In this document: in pieces, positions 38,430 through 49,978 of the stretch
Numbering within the stretch: the stretch's first letter is position 1
Layout of the letters: every line of letters starts with the position of its first letter
DNA from: Nephromyces sp. MM_2019
Taxonomy: Eukaryota > Apicomplexa > Aconoidasida > Nephromycida
DNA: 64,000 bases
Assembly (NCBI GenBank): GCA_015657535.1
Contig: JADHZB010002086.1
Location: 63,607-127,606 of the forward strand
Direction of reading: 5' to 3'
Notes under the pieces: generated by a model
Database searches by the model: none
Seen by the model: the letters and a program-made list of their open reading frames with translations, nothing else
What the model was told of the DNA's origin: nothing
Program-made: the position numbers and the translations under genes

Positions 38430-41400
38430 CTCTACTTGAAAAGAGCTTTTTAAGATGGTAAAATCCAATCTCACTCAGAAAAGGTAATCAATCAAGTGTC
38501 GTAGACTAAAACAGGATTCACAATAACAAATTTCCAATTGCAATTACCCCTGAATTCAGAGAGAAGAGGGTATTTCTAAAAAATTAGTGTATACTGCAGC
38601 TCATCACGAAGTAAAATCTCAAATTCGTACAACATAGCCATTAATCACCCAATGAAGCACCCACACAACTCCACTTGCAAGCATAGAATTAACCACCCAT
38701 GAACATTGAAGAAATGAAATAGGAGAAATTCTGCAAACTTTGTAAGCGTGTGCACTTTAATCACTAGTAATTATGACGACACATGTTAGTAGTACCTACA
38801 ACGGAAGCCTCATGCTACCAATAAACACACTTAATCCTGATGTCATCAAGATTAAATACAAGCACCATTAAAAAGTGTACCGCAGTGAAGCAACACAAAC
38901 TCGAATAGAAAAATGTCATAGGCCTGCAAGCACTAAACGCTAACACTGAAATCAAAATTCCAAGCATCTGAAACCTCAACCCTAAAGCCAAAAACATCAC
39001 CCCCAAAACCTCAACCATAAACCCTACACTCAAGATGTAACCGACAATAAGTATATAAGACATGAAGCTTAAACATTATAAGAACAAAAGAACTGATAGA
39101 ACCCAGAAAAATACACTGCATAGCAGCCGGCGATTTGTCCGCCACCAGCTGGATAGAGCATCCAGAAGCTGCATTCAACTCATCATGAAATAAGCGTCAG
39201 AAGCTTCAATATGAATAAGCACAAAAATGAGCATACCATAGGCCACAACATAAGGGCACGTCTCTTCATTCTTACAATCTAGTTTCTCACTTTCAGAGAT
39301 CGCTTTGGGTATCCAACGTTTGTGCTTCACAGGTTCTATAACCTTGAATTGAAGGCGTTACACTCCATTTTAAGCAGCAAATAGCGAAGATGAAAATTCG
39401 ACATCCCAGCGTTTTGCTACATTTTGTGGGGAGAACTCAAAGACATACATATTAAATCTGATATCTCGGTGCTAGAATCACAGAGCGCGGAATAGGAGAC
39501 CAGTGCCACAGCTGCCAGTAATTTTTACTTCGCATCTCACAAACAGAGGGGGAAGACGTGTTGCAGTCACACCGTCACGTCACAGCTCTTAGGGGGGCTA
39601 GGCGAAGTCACCATTTAATACTGGCCATTAAAAAAAGCCCAGCCAAGACGTTCACGACGGCCGGTATAAATAAGAGTAGTCGCGACGAAGTTCTTATAGA
39701 ATCACAGCATGCAGTTGAAAGCTTCTCCTGCAAGAGAGGCGAGGACAAGCAGTGGTACGGCTAATCGCAGCAAAAAACATGCGAGACTTTTCAAGGCTTG
39801 CGCTCGTACCGCTAGCCCCGTACCCCAACTGCTGTGGCTGGCCGCATAGGGGCAACTAGTGATGATGTTAAGGCTTCGAAACTACACATGAAACGATGTC
39901 CTTCGGCTATAGATATCTATACCTGTGACACTAGCTTGCCAATAGCCGTAGAGAATTGCTAATCTGTAATATAAGCACAGCGCTAGAAACCATCAAAGCC
40001 TGCCTGCATACCAACGTTCAGATACAGCAAAAAGAAGCACAAAGTAGGGGGGTTTTCTTAAGGTTGCTAGTATTTTAGCACACAGGCGTCAGCATGGCAG
40101 ATCATAAATATGCTCGTGCCTAACGTTTAGGTATAATATCACTGAACTCCCGCGGAGAAGTCAATTAGCACAGAGCATGGACTTGCATTCACGACGGGGG
40201 TAATGCATGATGCAAAGTACCACGTTCGGGTGGGAAGTTGCCGTGGCATCATTCATAGCTGCTATGCTGATGTCAGTATAACGCTGTCGAATAAGAGTAA
40301 GAGCCTATGACACCGACAAATATAGAGTACAGCTCCAAGCGGCCCATAGAGCACTGCATGAGCGACTTATTCATTGAGTTGTTACAAAAGTCGACGCAGT
40401 GTCGGCAAAACACGTTAGGCAGGGGTCATGGTTTAGTCCAAGTTGTTACTTGCCGCTGTACTATTTCGATTTTCAACATTTCTAGTAACATCTGAATATG
40501 TTGACAACCTGCACAATAACATAAGACAATGTTGCTCACCGCCCCTGCTAATAAACACGAGCATAAGCGACGCTTTGCATACAGAAAAGCATGGAGCACA
40601 GCTCAAGAGTAGAAAGCTGAAAACCTACATTTTAGCTATTTTGTGTGCTTTACCAGTGCTCGGCCATTTGGAATCGCGATTGATCACTAACTTTAAGTAG
40701 CATATGCGTGTGCATCTTTCTTCCGAAAAAGAAGACCCTTGAACTAGAACCCGTAGTGATAAAGACCTAGTTTTGTTCTGCTGTTATGTTTTTCAGTAGC
40801 TATGTTTGATCCACAGCGAATTCTTACCTTGGATTCATCCTATGCTAACTCTCTACTATAATTTTTGCTTATAAGCTTGACTCTACCCCAGATGCTACGG
40901 TCCAACATCCCTTATGGTATTTTAATACTAGTTCCGTAGTTAGCTTATACTTCGCCGTGTGAAACTGCATAAATGCTTCTAATTATGAGTATATCGCAAT
41001 CCTGGGCGTACTTTGGACTTCACAATTAATACCATTGCAGCCTTGGCAGGCGAATACTGCAGCTTTCTAGTCAGCCCAAAGGCTGGCATCAATTACAAGC
41101 ACTCACTCAAATATTGATAACGGTTTGGATAAAAAATGAGTAACCAAAAAACCAGAAATCGTCGAGAAGATAAACAAGTCAGGAATGTCATAGAGATAAA
41201 TTGCTTGTATTCTGGCAAACCGAACAACGCTGTTTTGACGGAAGCATCCCATATGCATGAGACTATTCCGCAAGAAGTTTTGCATCATGTTCACAAAGAA
41301 GAACATATGATAAAGTGCGCTTTTAATGTTTTAAATAGTGCAGAAAAACATGATTTCAGTAGCCAGCACGGAAAAGTAGCGGAGATAAGAAAGAAAAGCT

Positions 41401-42703
41401 AGGCAAAACAGTGTTTGATAAACGGAATGCAGCAGACGCCAATTTGCAAAGCATGACCCAACCACTGCAATTTTGAAATGCGTTAAAGTTTTATGTTATT
41501 ATATATCAGCATGGGCATGCAAAGACTCCCGATTAATATCAGCTCCAGTGAAGTTGCTTTTGTCAATATACTAAACCTATGCCCCACCAATTTGATAGCA
41601 GAATGATTACAGCATATCATCATGCAAGTCGTACCGGGCCTTATTTTTTTGGGGTTCTAGGGAACACACTTTGTTATTCTAGCACATTAAGCGCGGTCAC
41701 TAAGTAATTTTTTTCCTTAATTGCGCTTTTACTAACCGCAAACACATTTGAATATAATTGTTTACGCTCATTTCCTGGAAGTTTATAAACATACCGTATA
41801 GCTTACTGGAATCCACCTGACCAGCATAGCAGTACACTTAAAAACAACTATTTTTAATCCGTAGACAAACTGCAATGATAGAAAAATTAACTTGTGTACA
41901 CAAGAAATATAACTGAACTCAATGCTTAGAGTACAAAAATTTCCACGAAAAATTTTTAAAGTTTCGGTATTCTCGAGGTTCATATATCTTTCATATCAAC
42001 CATACAAGATAGTTCATAAATCCGTGCCTCTTTAGCTCTCTGCGCAGTAAGAACACCTATCGGCAGAACCCAGAAAGCAAGTGAAAGAATTAAAAAGGCG
42101 AGGTGCTAACAGGGTTATAGCAGTGTGTTGTTCCAAACCGATAGCTATGCGCTTTTGAATATCTGTAGGCCACTTTCGAGGGCTGCGAGTAGTTTGAGCA
42201 TCTTATTCTTTTGAACTTATTTCCATTATGACAATCTAGGCGCGGTATCTTCTTTAAAATCATACTATAGGATCACGCCCTACAAGGCCAGAAGAAAAGT
42301 AAGATCTTTGTATCATGGCTGCCTTTCGAATTTCTTGACGAAGTATTCGTTACGAGGCGTAATGAGCCAAACATTAGCGGTAGAAGTCTAAATTTTAGGT
42401 ACTCAAATTCACGAGTGACATGTGTTATATCATGTAGTGACCTCTCTTATCAAGATTTCAAGGGGCAGTCATATAGGGTATTACGCAGCCCTCCTGCCCC
42501 TCATTTAACATGTATAAGTTATGTTTATTACCCAGAAGGAGCATCCCTATTACTAGCGGAGCCTTCTGTGGGTGTAATCAAGTCCCATTACTGATCTTTC
42601 AATCCTCAGTCTCCTCTGCTTAATTTGCTCAAATTCTTAATGTACAATGAAGCATCATGATGTCCAAATATATTAAAATTTTGGATAGCTGTCAATACTT
42701 CCA
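38430..42703. other. Intergenic between two - strand genes
   Basis: No gene could be built. A hydrophobic 82-codon - strand frame from an ATG at 39063 lies upstream of the ZIP gene, but it is a product of TG-rich sequence and has no clear donor. Around 39.5-40.7 kb the sequence is less AT-rich than its surroundings, with no recognised content. The + strand frame at 41136 is listed separately. Confidence 0.4.
41136..41402 (+). CDS. Possible small ORF, 88 codons
   Basis: ATG at 41136 to TAG at 41400-41402. The product is hydrophilic, with many K, H, E, N and R (peptides KTRNRREDKQVRNVIE and HKEEHMIKCAFNVL), and has no known motif. The opposite strand is also open for 67 codons. It runs against the - strand direction of its neighbours, so it may be chance. 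Confidence 0.2.
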   Translation: MSNQKTRNRREDKQVRNVIEINCLYSGKPNNAVLTEASHMHETIPQEVLHHVHKEEHMIKCAFNVLNSAEKHDFSSQHGKVAEIRKKS

Positions 42704-45700
42704 TCACTTCACGCTAACTAGGTTATCCAATCTTCCTGGTGAATCAGCGATAATTAAGGCTCTCTTTTTTTTCTTTGGCTTGTGTATATCTGTGGTATTC
42801 TCCAGCTTCCTTGCTTCGTACTTCTTTACGACTTTGTGCCTTTTTTCCACCCCGTGTAATTCAGTATTATAGCATGCAGCTATTGCCCGTGGAATTTGGG
42901 GTACTTTCTTGCCTAGAATATTGGTGCAGGTCCAACTTTGATGAAGTGCAGGGTTTTCTTCAGTAACCATATGCCTTTCGTAATAATTGATGCTGTTTCC
43001 GACATCGAATATATCGTTGCCTATAATAATGATATGCTTGTACACATTATCTACAGTACGTGTGTGATTCTTAATGTTCTGACTTATAAAGTTGCCTTGA
43101 TCGTTGTAGTAGCTTAGCCACCCATTATCGGCATAATTGAGAGGATGGCAATTCTCCCTATCCGCATCAGCTGCAGTGGTGGTAAAGTTCCGGCTAACCT
43201 CATCCACATCACTAAGAACCCTTGTACTGGAATAAACCTGATTCTCTTTAGTTATATTCCTATCGGTCGCCGAGGCATTATATGAAGCTCCCCCAAAACG
43301 CCCTCCTTGTCGATATTTTTTTTTAGTTTCTCTGTAACGCAGCTCAATTCCCTCAGCAGCTTCCAAGCCACAGCTACCGCCGATAAAGCCCTGAGAACCC
43401 TCTGTACTACCTTTATCAAACCCTCCGGAGGTATTTTTACATTTTCCTTTTTTCTTTATGTTACAAGAATCAGTCTCGCACTGCCCTGAAAGCTCGTTGG
43501 AGCTATCACAGTTCTGCTCATACATAGACGAGTGCACGTACATTCCAGACTGAGAGCAGTTACCTTGCTCCTCTTGTAGTCTACGGAAACCATCAAGCTC
43601 CTGTGCTATTTTCATAAGCTCAAAGTCCGCCTTACGAGCGAACTGGCTTATGATGCCATAATTGATTGACCAAAGAAATTTTGAGTAACCCAATGCCTCC
43701 AAAGATGCTACTAAGGAGGGATTAGGAGTACTGCTCTGCTGCATAGCCCATTGCTTTGCTGATGAAAATTCTGCACAGCGATGAGCAACTGCGAAACTGG
43801 CATCTTCATCTAAATTATTTGGCATAATGGCACCCATTCTCTCATCAGCCGCGTAACTGTTGCTACCGCTTTGAATTTCATGTGGAATAAAGGATTTTTC
43901 TGGTTTCTCACCACAAGAAAGCGAGCTCAATCCATTTGGAGGTGACATTCGCTGTCGCTTCTCCGATAAAGCACTGAGTTCACCGCTTGGTATCAAGTTT
44001 TTAGCCCTATTCTCGTCGAAGAGTGTAGCAAGCTCATTGTAAAATAGCCGCATTAAGGAATAGTCAACTGATGTAGAATCCAGATTTTGCGTCCTCGCGC
44101 TGCTTTTTTCGGGGTTCACACTCACTCCAGTGGTATCCATGTCGCTCGCTAGTTGTTCATTTTCAGCTAACTTATTTTTTTCTCGTAATCTTTCAGCCCT
44201 CTTATAGGTCTCTGAATAATGGGGCGGCAGTGTACCAATCTGGGGGATATGGTTCGGTATGGGCATGAAAATGGAGTTCACGGAGTTGAAAAGAGGCAGC
44301 TCGTCGCTGTCCTTAGTGAGCTTTAAAATCGCAGATATAGCATCATCCCACAAAAATCGGTAGAACAAGAGGTCAACAACACATTCTGCCGACAGAATTG
44401 TATTAAAATGCCAATAGTATGAGTCCATTTCAAGACTCCATTTAGGAACACAACGACAAAAACACTCGAAGACCAAAAGGAGGAGAGTCTGAAGCCTAGA
44501 GAAAGCAACGCTTGTGGTGCTACGCGATGATGCCGGCAAAAACAATGGGTCCTTTCCTTTTTCACCAACTGCGCTGCTGCAGTTAAAGTTCTGGATAGCA
44601 GTTGGACTGTATGACTCTATTAATTTTTCTCTACTCCCAAAGTTTTGTAGCATGGTGGAATCTGTAGCCAGCTCCTGGCATTGCGGAGGACTCGATTTAT
44701 GCGCAGAAAAAGTTTTGCACTGGGAAGTGACGTGACACGAAGCCTTCACGGTACCGGTATGTTCTTCATGCTGTAGTTTAGTTTCTTGAGTATCATCACC
44801 CGAGATATTTGAGGCCACTCTATTAATACCATATGATTCTGCGACATTTCTAAAAGACACACCCAAGTCACAGGCTGCGGCCTGTGAGCTGATATGGGGA
44901 AATTGTGTGGAGGAATGTAGCTCTTCAAAAGCGTCTGTGCTCCTGCTGCTGTCACCTCTTAATATCAAAGGCATCTTTTCAGATTGCCCCGCACCTGAAA
45001 GGGACGCATTGAATTGGACAGACTCCATCCCGATTCCAGGCCTTATCCCACGATCATTAAGATAGGCAACATTATCCGCATCTCGCATGGCAGGAGGACA
45101 GAACATAGATTTAACTTCGTCGTTACTTGCTGGAGAACCTTTTTTTGCTTCTAGGATTGGCACAACTAGCTGCCCCTTGCAAGCTGAATAAGTTGTAGGG
45201 GCCACTAACGCACTATTTTCTTGTGCAGAGCTGCCCGCTGCATCACACGGAGCGAATAACAGTACCGGAAAGGCAACTGGAAGGGATGATAGCTCCTCTT
45301 TTAGAAATTGTTCGCTGGAGTTCTTATTTCCATTCTCAATTATCGCACATCGTGTAGACTGCTCACTCTCATGTTTAAGAGCAGAATTTGGAGACACATA
45401 AACTACTAATGGCGTAGTTTTAAATATTTCAACGAAACTAAGCCCTCTTTTTGATCCTGCTTGTATTTGGTTTGCCCCATCGGCTCCCTCATGGCTGCTC
45501 TCTATCGCGGAAAAATTTTCATGGCTACCCTGTCTGGCCATTCTTTTGTCCATGCTTTTCCCAAGCTTAGATGAATCGCAAGCTGCTGGTTCCTTTGAAT
45601 CGACTGTCCATGTGTCACTGCCTGATGATGGATCGCGAGAGGGGCTCTTTTCAAGCTCCAAGTCCTCGTCATTTTTAAGACTTCGGAACTCATTGGAACT

Positions 45701-46036
45701 TCGAGGCTTTTCATCGTGGTTGCTTCGTTTCCCTAGCGCGCTTACGGGTATGTCTTTAGTATTCTGAGATGATGGCGTATCATGTCTTCCGCTACTATTA
45801 TGTTCGCCCCCTGAGGTCGATCCGCCAGTCAAATTAGGAACTGATGACATATGGAGCCTATCACTGAATATGTGAAATTCTTCAGGATTCATCAGTAAGA
45901 TTGGAGTGGGCTTGATAGCATCCGCGAGATATCCAGCACTCGGGGGACATGCAGCCACTCCAATCTTGTCTATTTTGATACTTCTATCTATGTTTGTTAC
46001 ATAGTCTACAAACCGCTGCAATGTATGCACATTCAT
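42704..46036 (-). CDS. Unknown 1110-residue protein, Ser/Asn-rich, possible nuclear signal
   Basis: A single open frame of 3.3 kb runs from ATG at 46036 to the stop at 42704, by far the longest uninterrupted frame in the window. Most of the protein is polar and low in complexity (S, N, E, K, T, H), as in disordered regions. A more ordered island lies at about residues 510-640 (peptides LLLLVFECFCRCVPKW, YYWHFNTILSAECVVDLLFY and YSETYKRAERLREKNK). Near the C-terminus is a basic run, KPKKKKR, that could be a nuclear localisation signal. N-terminal residues CPPSAGYLADAIKP and ILLMNPEEF look structured. The frame is open upstream of the ATG: a 37-base intron at 46072-46108 (AG/GTAATC..tttatag) would join it in phase to an exon ending at 46109. 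I do not recognise the family. Confidence 0.7.
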   Translation of the reverse strand: MNVHTLQRFVDYVTNIDRSIKIDKIGVAACPPSAGYLADAIKPTPILLMNPEEFHIFSDRLHMSSVPNLTGGSTSGGEHNSSGRHDTPSSQNTKDIPVSALGKRSNHDEKPRSSNEFRSLKNDEDLELEKSPSRDPSSGSDTWTVDSKEPAACDSSKLGKSMDKRMARQGSHENFSAIESSHEGADGANQIQAGSKRGLSFVEIFKTTPLVVYVSPNSALKHESEQSTRCAIIENGNKNSSEQFLKEELSSLPVAFPVLLFAPCDAAGSSAQENSALVAPTTYSACKGQLVVPILEAKKGSPASNDEVKSMFCPPAMRDADNVAYLNDRGIRPGIGMESVQFNASLSGAGQSEKMPLILRGDSSRSTDAFEELHSSTQFPHISSQAAACDLGVSFRNVAESYGINRVASNISGDDTQETKLQHEEHTGTVKASCHVTSQCKTFSAHKSSPPQCQELATDSTMLQNFGSREKLIESYSPTAIQNFNCSSAVGEKGKDPLFLPASSRSTTSVAFSRLQTLLLLVFECFCRCVPKWSLEMDSYYWHFNTILSAECVVDLLFYRFLWDDAISAILKLTKDSDELPLFNSVNSIFMPIPNHIPQIGTLPPHYSETYKRAERLREKNKLAENEQLASDMDTTGVSVNPEKSSARTQNLDSTSVDYSLMRLFYNELATLFDENRAKNLIPSGELSALSEKRQRMSPPNGLSSLSCGEKPEKSFIPHEIQSGSNSYAADERMGAIMPNNLDEDASFAVAHRCAEFSSAKQWAMQQSSTPNPSLVASLEALGYSKFLWSINYGIISQFARKADFELMKIAQELDGFRRLQEEQGNCSQSGMYVHSSMYEQNCDSSNELSGQCETDSCNIKKKGKCKNTSGGFDKGSTEGSQGFIGGSCGLEAAEGIELRYRETKKKYRQGGRFGGASYNASATDRNITKENQVYSSTRVLSDVDEVSRNFTTTAADADRENCHPLNYADNGWLSYYNDQGNFISQNIKNHTRTVDNVYKHIIIIGNDIFDVGNSINYYERHMVTEENPALHQSWTCTNILGKKVPQIPRAIAACYNTELHGVEKRHKVVKKYEARKLENTTDIHKPKKKKRALIIADSPGRLDNLVSVK

Positions 46037-46529
46037 TTTAAGGCCTGTGTAGCGTCTTTTTGGGATAGAGGCTATAAAATGGTTGATCGCTATGCATTGA
46101 AAGATTACCTACCGGGACGAGCATGACTTGTATCATAATCGATAATAAGACACTGGTTATAGGCGTTTCATCCTTTGCTGCTATCCATCCATGCCTGTTT
46201 TGAAATATAGCTATATTCGCTTCCAATGGAAAAAATCAAGAAACAGCACTTATGAAGCGATTTAATTTAAGCTTGCCTTTAGATTTCTTATGTCATTTGT
46301 CGCGTGTAAAACCTTTACGTGCTGTACCCACAAGTCCTTTTTTTGCCGAATTGAATATCTCAAACCCATCTAGCTGTTTTATCGTTTGCTTCAACTTCAA
46401 TTAGGTCACTCATAGGTTGAGTTGAAGTTTTGCTGCAAAAATCACTTCGAATGATCTTTTTCTACACCGCATGCTTTTTTGCACCGCTTTTTGAGCTTCT
46501 TTCAACAATCTTAGAAGAAGCGAAGCAGA

Positions 46530-47124
46530 TCAAAGATTTATGATGCAAACTAGAACAAAGCCACCAATTAACACTAAGAAGGATAAAAAATAATTATAAT
46601 CTATATTTTCACGGTTTGCAAGATGGAAAAATAGAAGGCCATCCATGCATTGCAAGAGCGCAGTACGAAAAAGACGTGGCGTTACCAGATTATAAAAACT
46701 AAAAAGTGTTACCGCACACGCTACTTTTGAACCGTCTTTATTTTTTCCCCGTATATTATGAAACGAGGTAAACGACTTAAAAAACAAAAAAATTATCTCA
46801 AGATTCAAGCTTGTACCTGAGAATAGTAGCAGCACTATCGAAATAAAATTTACTAGCTGTGTATAATCAAATAAGTTTCTGAAGGATGAAATGAAAATTT
46901 CAGTTGCAGATTTTATGTGTTATTCCACGATTATATATATCAAGGCTTAACATGGATAAAGTCCTCTTCCACAAAAATGGGAATATACCAGGCGCCTTTT
47001 TCATAGCATAATGCTCATCTATCGGCAGTAAAGTTATTCTCACTACATGCTGCACTCGTATACTTGGGAGCTTTGCATTGCAAAAACACGACTTTTTACA
47101 CACTTCCCTACAAGCGCAGAACAT
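46530..47124 (-). CDS. Hypothetical small membrane protein, two exons
   Basis: ATG at 47124. Exon 1 (47124-46929) joins exon 2 (46816-46530) in phase across a 112-base intron; the donor GTGGAA is weak, the acceptor tattctcag good. The result is 160 residues ending in TGA. The N-terminus is Cys-rich (CACREVCKKSCFC), the middle is mixed (peptides VQHVVRITLLPIDEHY and KAPGIFPFLW), and there are hydrophobic runs (LEIIFLFF and a C-terminal LVLIGGFVLVCIINL) suggesting one or two membrane helices. No family is recognised. The joint is uncertain; exon 2 could be the end of a different gene. Confidence 0.4.
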
Positions 47125-48812
47125 CCCCCAATTAGATGCGTCTTACGCAGGTTTTACCGGGTACAAAAATTAGACAGTAGCTCGTATCTCAAAAAAATAT
47201 ATTAGGGCTCCTTGTCAAGGTTACGCACCAGAGGTCAAGGAAAAAAAACCAGATTACCCAGATGAATTCAAGCCTACACCAGGAACGGACAAGCCATGTA
47301 CTGCGTACCCCTTGATAATCGCATAGGGTTAAAGTACTTTTATCGCCCGCTGTTTCTCATATTAGCATAGCTATAGGTAAGATATGAAGGATTCTTTCAA
47401 TCGAACAAGTGCAATGTAACTTTATCCACAATAGCGAAATGATTGCTTTTTGGCGGTTGCTTAATATTGTAAAGTTGGGGTACAGAACTTGCTACTAACG
47501 TCAAAAGAATAGGATTCGTGGGCATAGAAAAACTGGGTATCATGTATCAGCGCCAAGGCCGGAAAAGTTTTTCGAGTAGCAAATCGCCAGGGTTAAAAGA
47601 GCCTCTTACCTGTGCTACGGACTAAATTCTGGGACTAAGCAGCTGAGACGATCGAATATGCCCTGGGCAATTATAATTGGAACCTTTATGTAAGTAGTGC
47701 TACTGCATTCCATCGTAAAATGGTAATTATAATGCGCATTTTCACCGCAGAGCAGTGGTAGAGTTATTGCACCTCTTTCCTGCAGTGATCGCACATTGCT
47801 TTGGTGTTTTTGCTTCCCGAAAAAACTCTCGCAAATCCGTTTTTACTCTCTTTATTACTTTGTGTTTGTCACTGCCTTCGGTAGACAAGTAGCGTTTATC
47901 GTGATGAACGCTACGAACGTCATTTCCTCCCCTCCAGATTCTCCAAAGAGGGGCGAGAGCTCACATGATATGCCATGCTGCCTTACAAAGTTGTACTAAC
48001 TACTAGAACATTTGAGCTACCTGGTCTATTTCACTCTGCAAGACGCACATTGTGAGTAAACATGGATTTGTTCCAATTTTCGTATCAAATAATCCATGCA
48101 TGAAAGGGTGGCGTCATGCTAATTTTTGGATTATTAATGTGTCTAGCGGCATGAATTAACAATGCAGGAAGCCTTCATCGCATGTTTTACTCGTTAGAAA
48201 AGCTACCAAAGCATGTTTAGGCTACCGGAGCTACCCCATATTTACTAAACAAAATTTTTCCATTTGCAACTAGCCCTAGTAGTAAAGAGAAGTCAAATAG
48301 TGAAGTTTTACGGTATATCATCAGAGATGGAAAGTCTGGAAATCGAGATGAGATACGGAAATACAAACAGTACTTGCATAAAAATATTGATTTTATATTC
48401 AGTTTTATGAAGTAGATGGTGACTACTAGGAAATAAGGACACTAAAGGTTTAAGATAGCTTGTAGTTTGGCTTCTTTTCAATATAAGATACTTAAAAGCA
48501 TACTCATCCTCTAAGCAAACATGTAGTTTGCCATCATACACAGCGATAACAAGTTACCCTACGCTTGAAAGCCATTTAAAAAGTTTCATGTAGGAGCATT
48601 CGGTGTAGAAAAATATGTTTCCATGTAAAGTGTATAATGAAGCAAGAAAAATAAGAAAATATAGCGCACGCTCAAAGCTCGGGGTATTCATATTCTAGGA
48701 AATAGCCTGGAGCTAACGAGCTAGTCGGTGCATGTGTTTCATTTGCTCAGAATTATTAGCCAGCTTGGCGGATACCTTCCACAACAAATCGCAATAAGCA
48801 TTTATTGAATAG

Positions 48813-49112
48813 CTACAAAACTTCGAAGGACGTCAAAAATTCGCGGTGTCAAAATTTTTTTTGTTGGATTGCGGTAAATATCATCAATCAATACAAATTT
48901 GCTTCGACAATCTTTCATACTCTGCCACAGTTGTAGTATGGGAGTACCGAATTGAGTTATGGGAGTTTGAAAATTATAAGTCTAACAGAATGTTTCAGCA
49001 GAGTTCGAGCAAGTTTTTACCAAATACTTTTTCAATAGGTGAAGCCTTGGTTACATTGAAAAAACCAATGGAAAGGCAATTTTATCGCTTCCTCCATGAA
49101 TACACGATTTAA
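48813..49112 (+). CDS. Possible exon, unassigned
   Basis: An open frame of about 100 codons follows an acceptor-like site (attgaatag) at 48812 and ends with TAA at 49110-49112. There is no in-frame ATG before the coding-looking part. The peptide starts KFFLLDCGKYHQSIQICF and later has FSIGEALVTLKKPMER, which loosely recalls the N-terminal phosphate loop and the IGEA..PMER region of actin-related proteins. That comparison is weak: an actin-related protein would need a donor before the TAA and I see none. It is on the opposite strand to its neighbours. Confidence 0.2.
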   Translation, partial: LQNFEGRQKFAVSKFFLLDCGKYHQSIQICFDNLSYSATVVVWEYRIELWEFENYKSNRMFQQSSSKFLPNTFSIGEALVTLKKPMERQFYRFLHEYTI

Positions 49113-49822
49113 TAATGGGAGGAACTAGCACAACCATGGGGGGTACGTATGGGTCGCTTGCATAGTTAGTCGTGTCGCATCTACGTACATTGCTATCATT
49201 TATAGCTTAGACTCCGGTGCTCAGACCAGAAGACAGCATCAGCAAAAGTATTTTGTATTTTTTGGAGGAAATTTTTTTTACATATTAATTATGCAAAGAT
49301 TACCCTAGAGCAGGCTGTCCTTTTGTTAGTGATCTGTACTGGTGCGATTCATTTAGACGGGCTGTTGCAGTCTTGGACAATAAAAAGTAAAATACCCTGT
49401 TGCTATTGATTTGATCACTACTTTTCTTTAAAGGAGAATATGAATTAGCTTATCAGGGGCTAGATTGTATGTATCAACTTCTTAAAGCAAGACACAAGAA
49501 TATTCTAACTCATTGATACTATGCAATATATATCCACCAGTGGAAAAAATTTGCGGCTTATTCAGCACGAAGCATGACTAGATGATGAACAGGTGTAACA
49601 AGAAGGCATACTGATTGTTAACACCTTAAAATTTTTTTTAAATTTTGCGGTTTTTCTATGCTTTAAGTCTATGGTTATAGTACTATGCGCACAAGAGTGC
49701 ATATGCCGCCCTTTCCCGCAGGCCTTTTTTGGACAGTAAAACTTTTTCTGTTTCATTCGTTAACAGACAATAAAAATTCTCCGATTAAGAAGGCATTTTT
49801 CGCCAAACTTTTCCCGGTAAAG

Positions 49823-49978
49823 TAATGCGGAGGGACTGCACGCAGCCAGCAATAGTATTAGTCGTAGAACCAGCTACAAATTTGAGAGCTACGGAAGTTT
49901 ACGGATTACTGGCTAACACTAGAAAGGATGCATCATCAGTCGTCAAGGCACTAAAAGCAGCGTTTGAATTTGACTATA
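49823..49978 (+). CDS. Possible short exon or ORF, unassigned
   Basis: A frame with ATG at 49825 (acceptor-like cggtaaag just before) reads PAIVLVVEPATNLRATEVYG and a helical KDASSVVKALKAAFEF, then meets a donor-like A/GTAAAT at 49979; read through, it ends 47 bases later in T-rich sequence. It might pair with the exon at 48813, but the phases do not prove it. Function unknown. Confidence 0.2.

Noticed and set aside
38815..39063. A hydrophobic 82-codon - strand frame upstream of the ZIP gene as its N-terminus
   Set aside because: The sequence is TG-rich, no donor joins it to the exon at 38429, and the ZIP frame already has an ATG before its first helix. It could still be an upstream exon, but nothing supports that.
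46038..46226. The - strand frame just upstream of the 1110-residue ORF as a separate gene
   Set aside because: It has no ATG. Its better interpretation is a 5' exon ending at 46109, or untranslated sequence.
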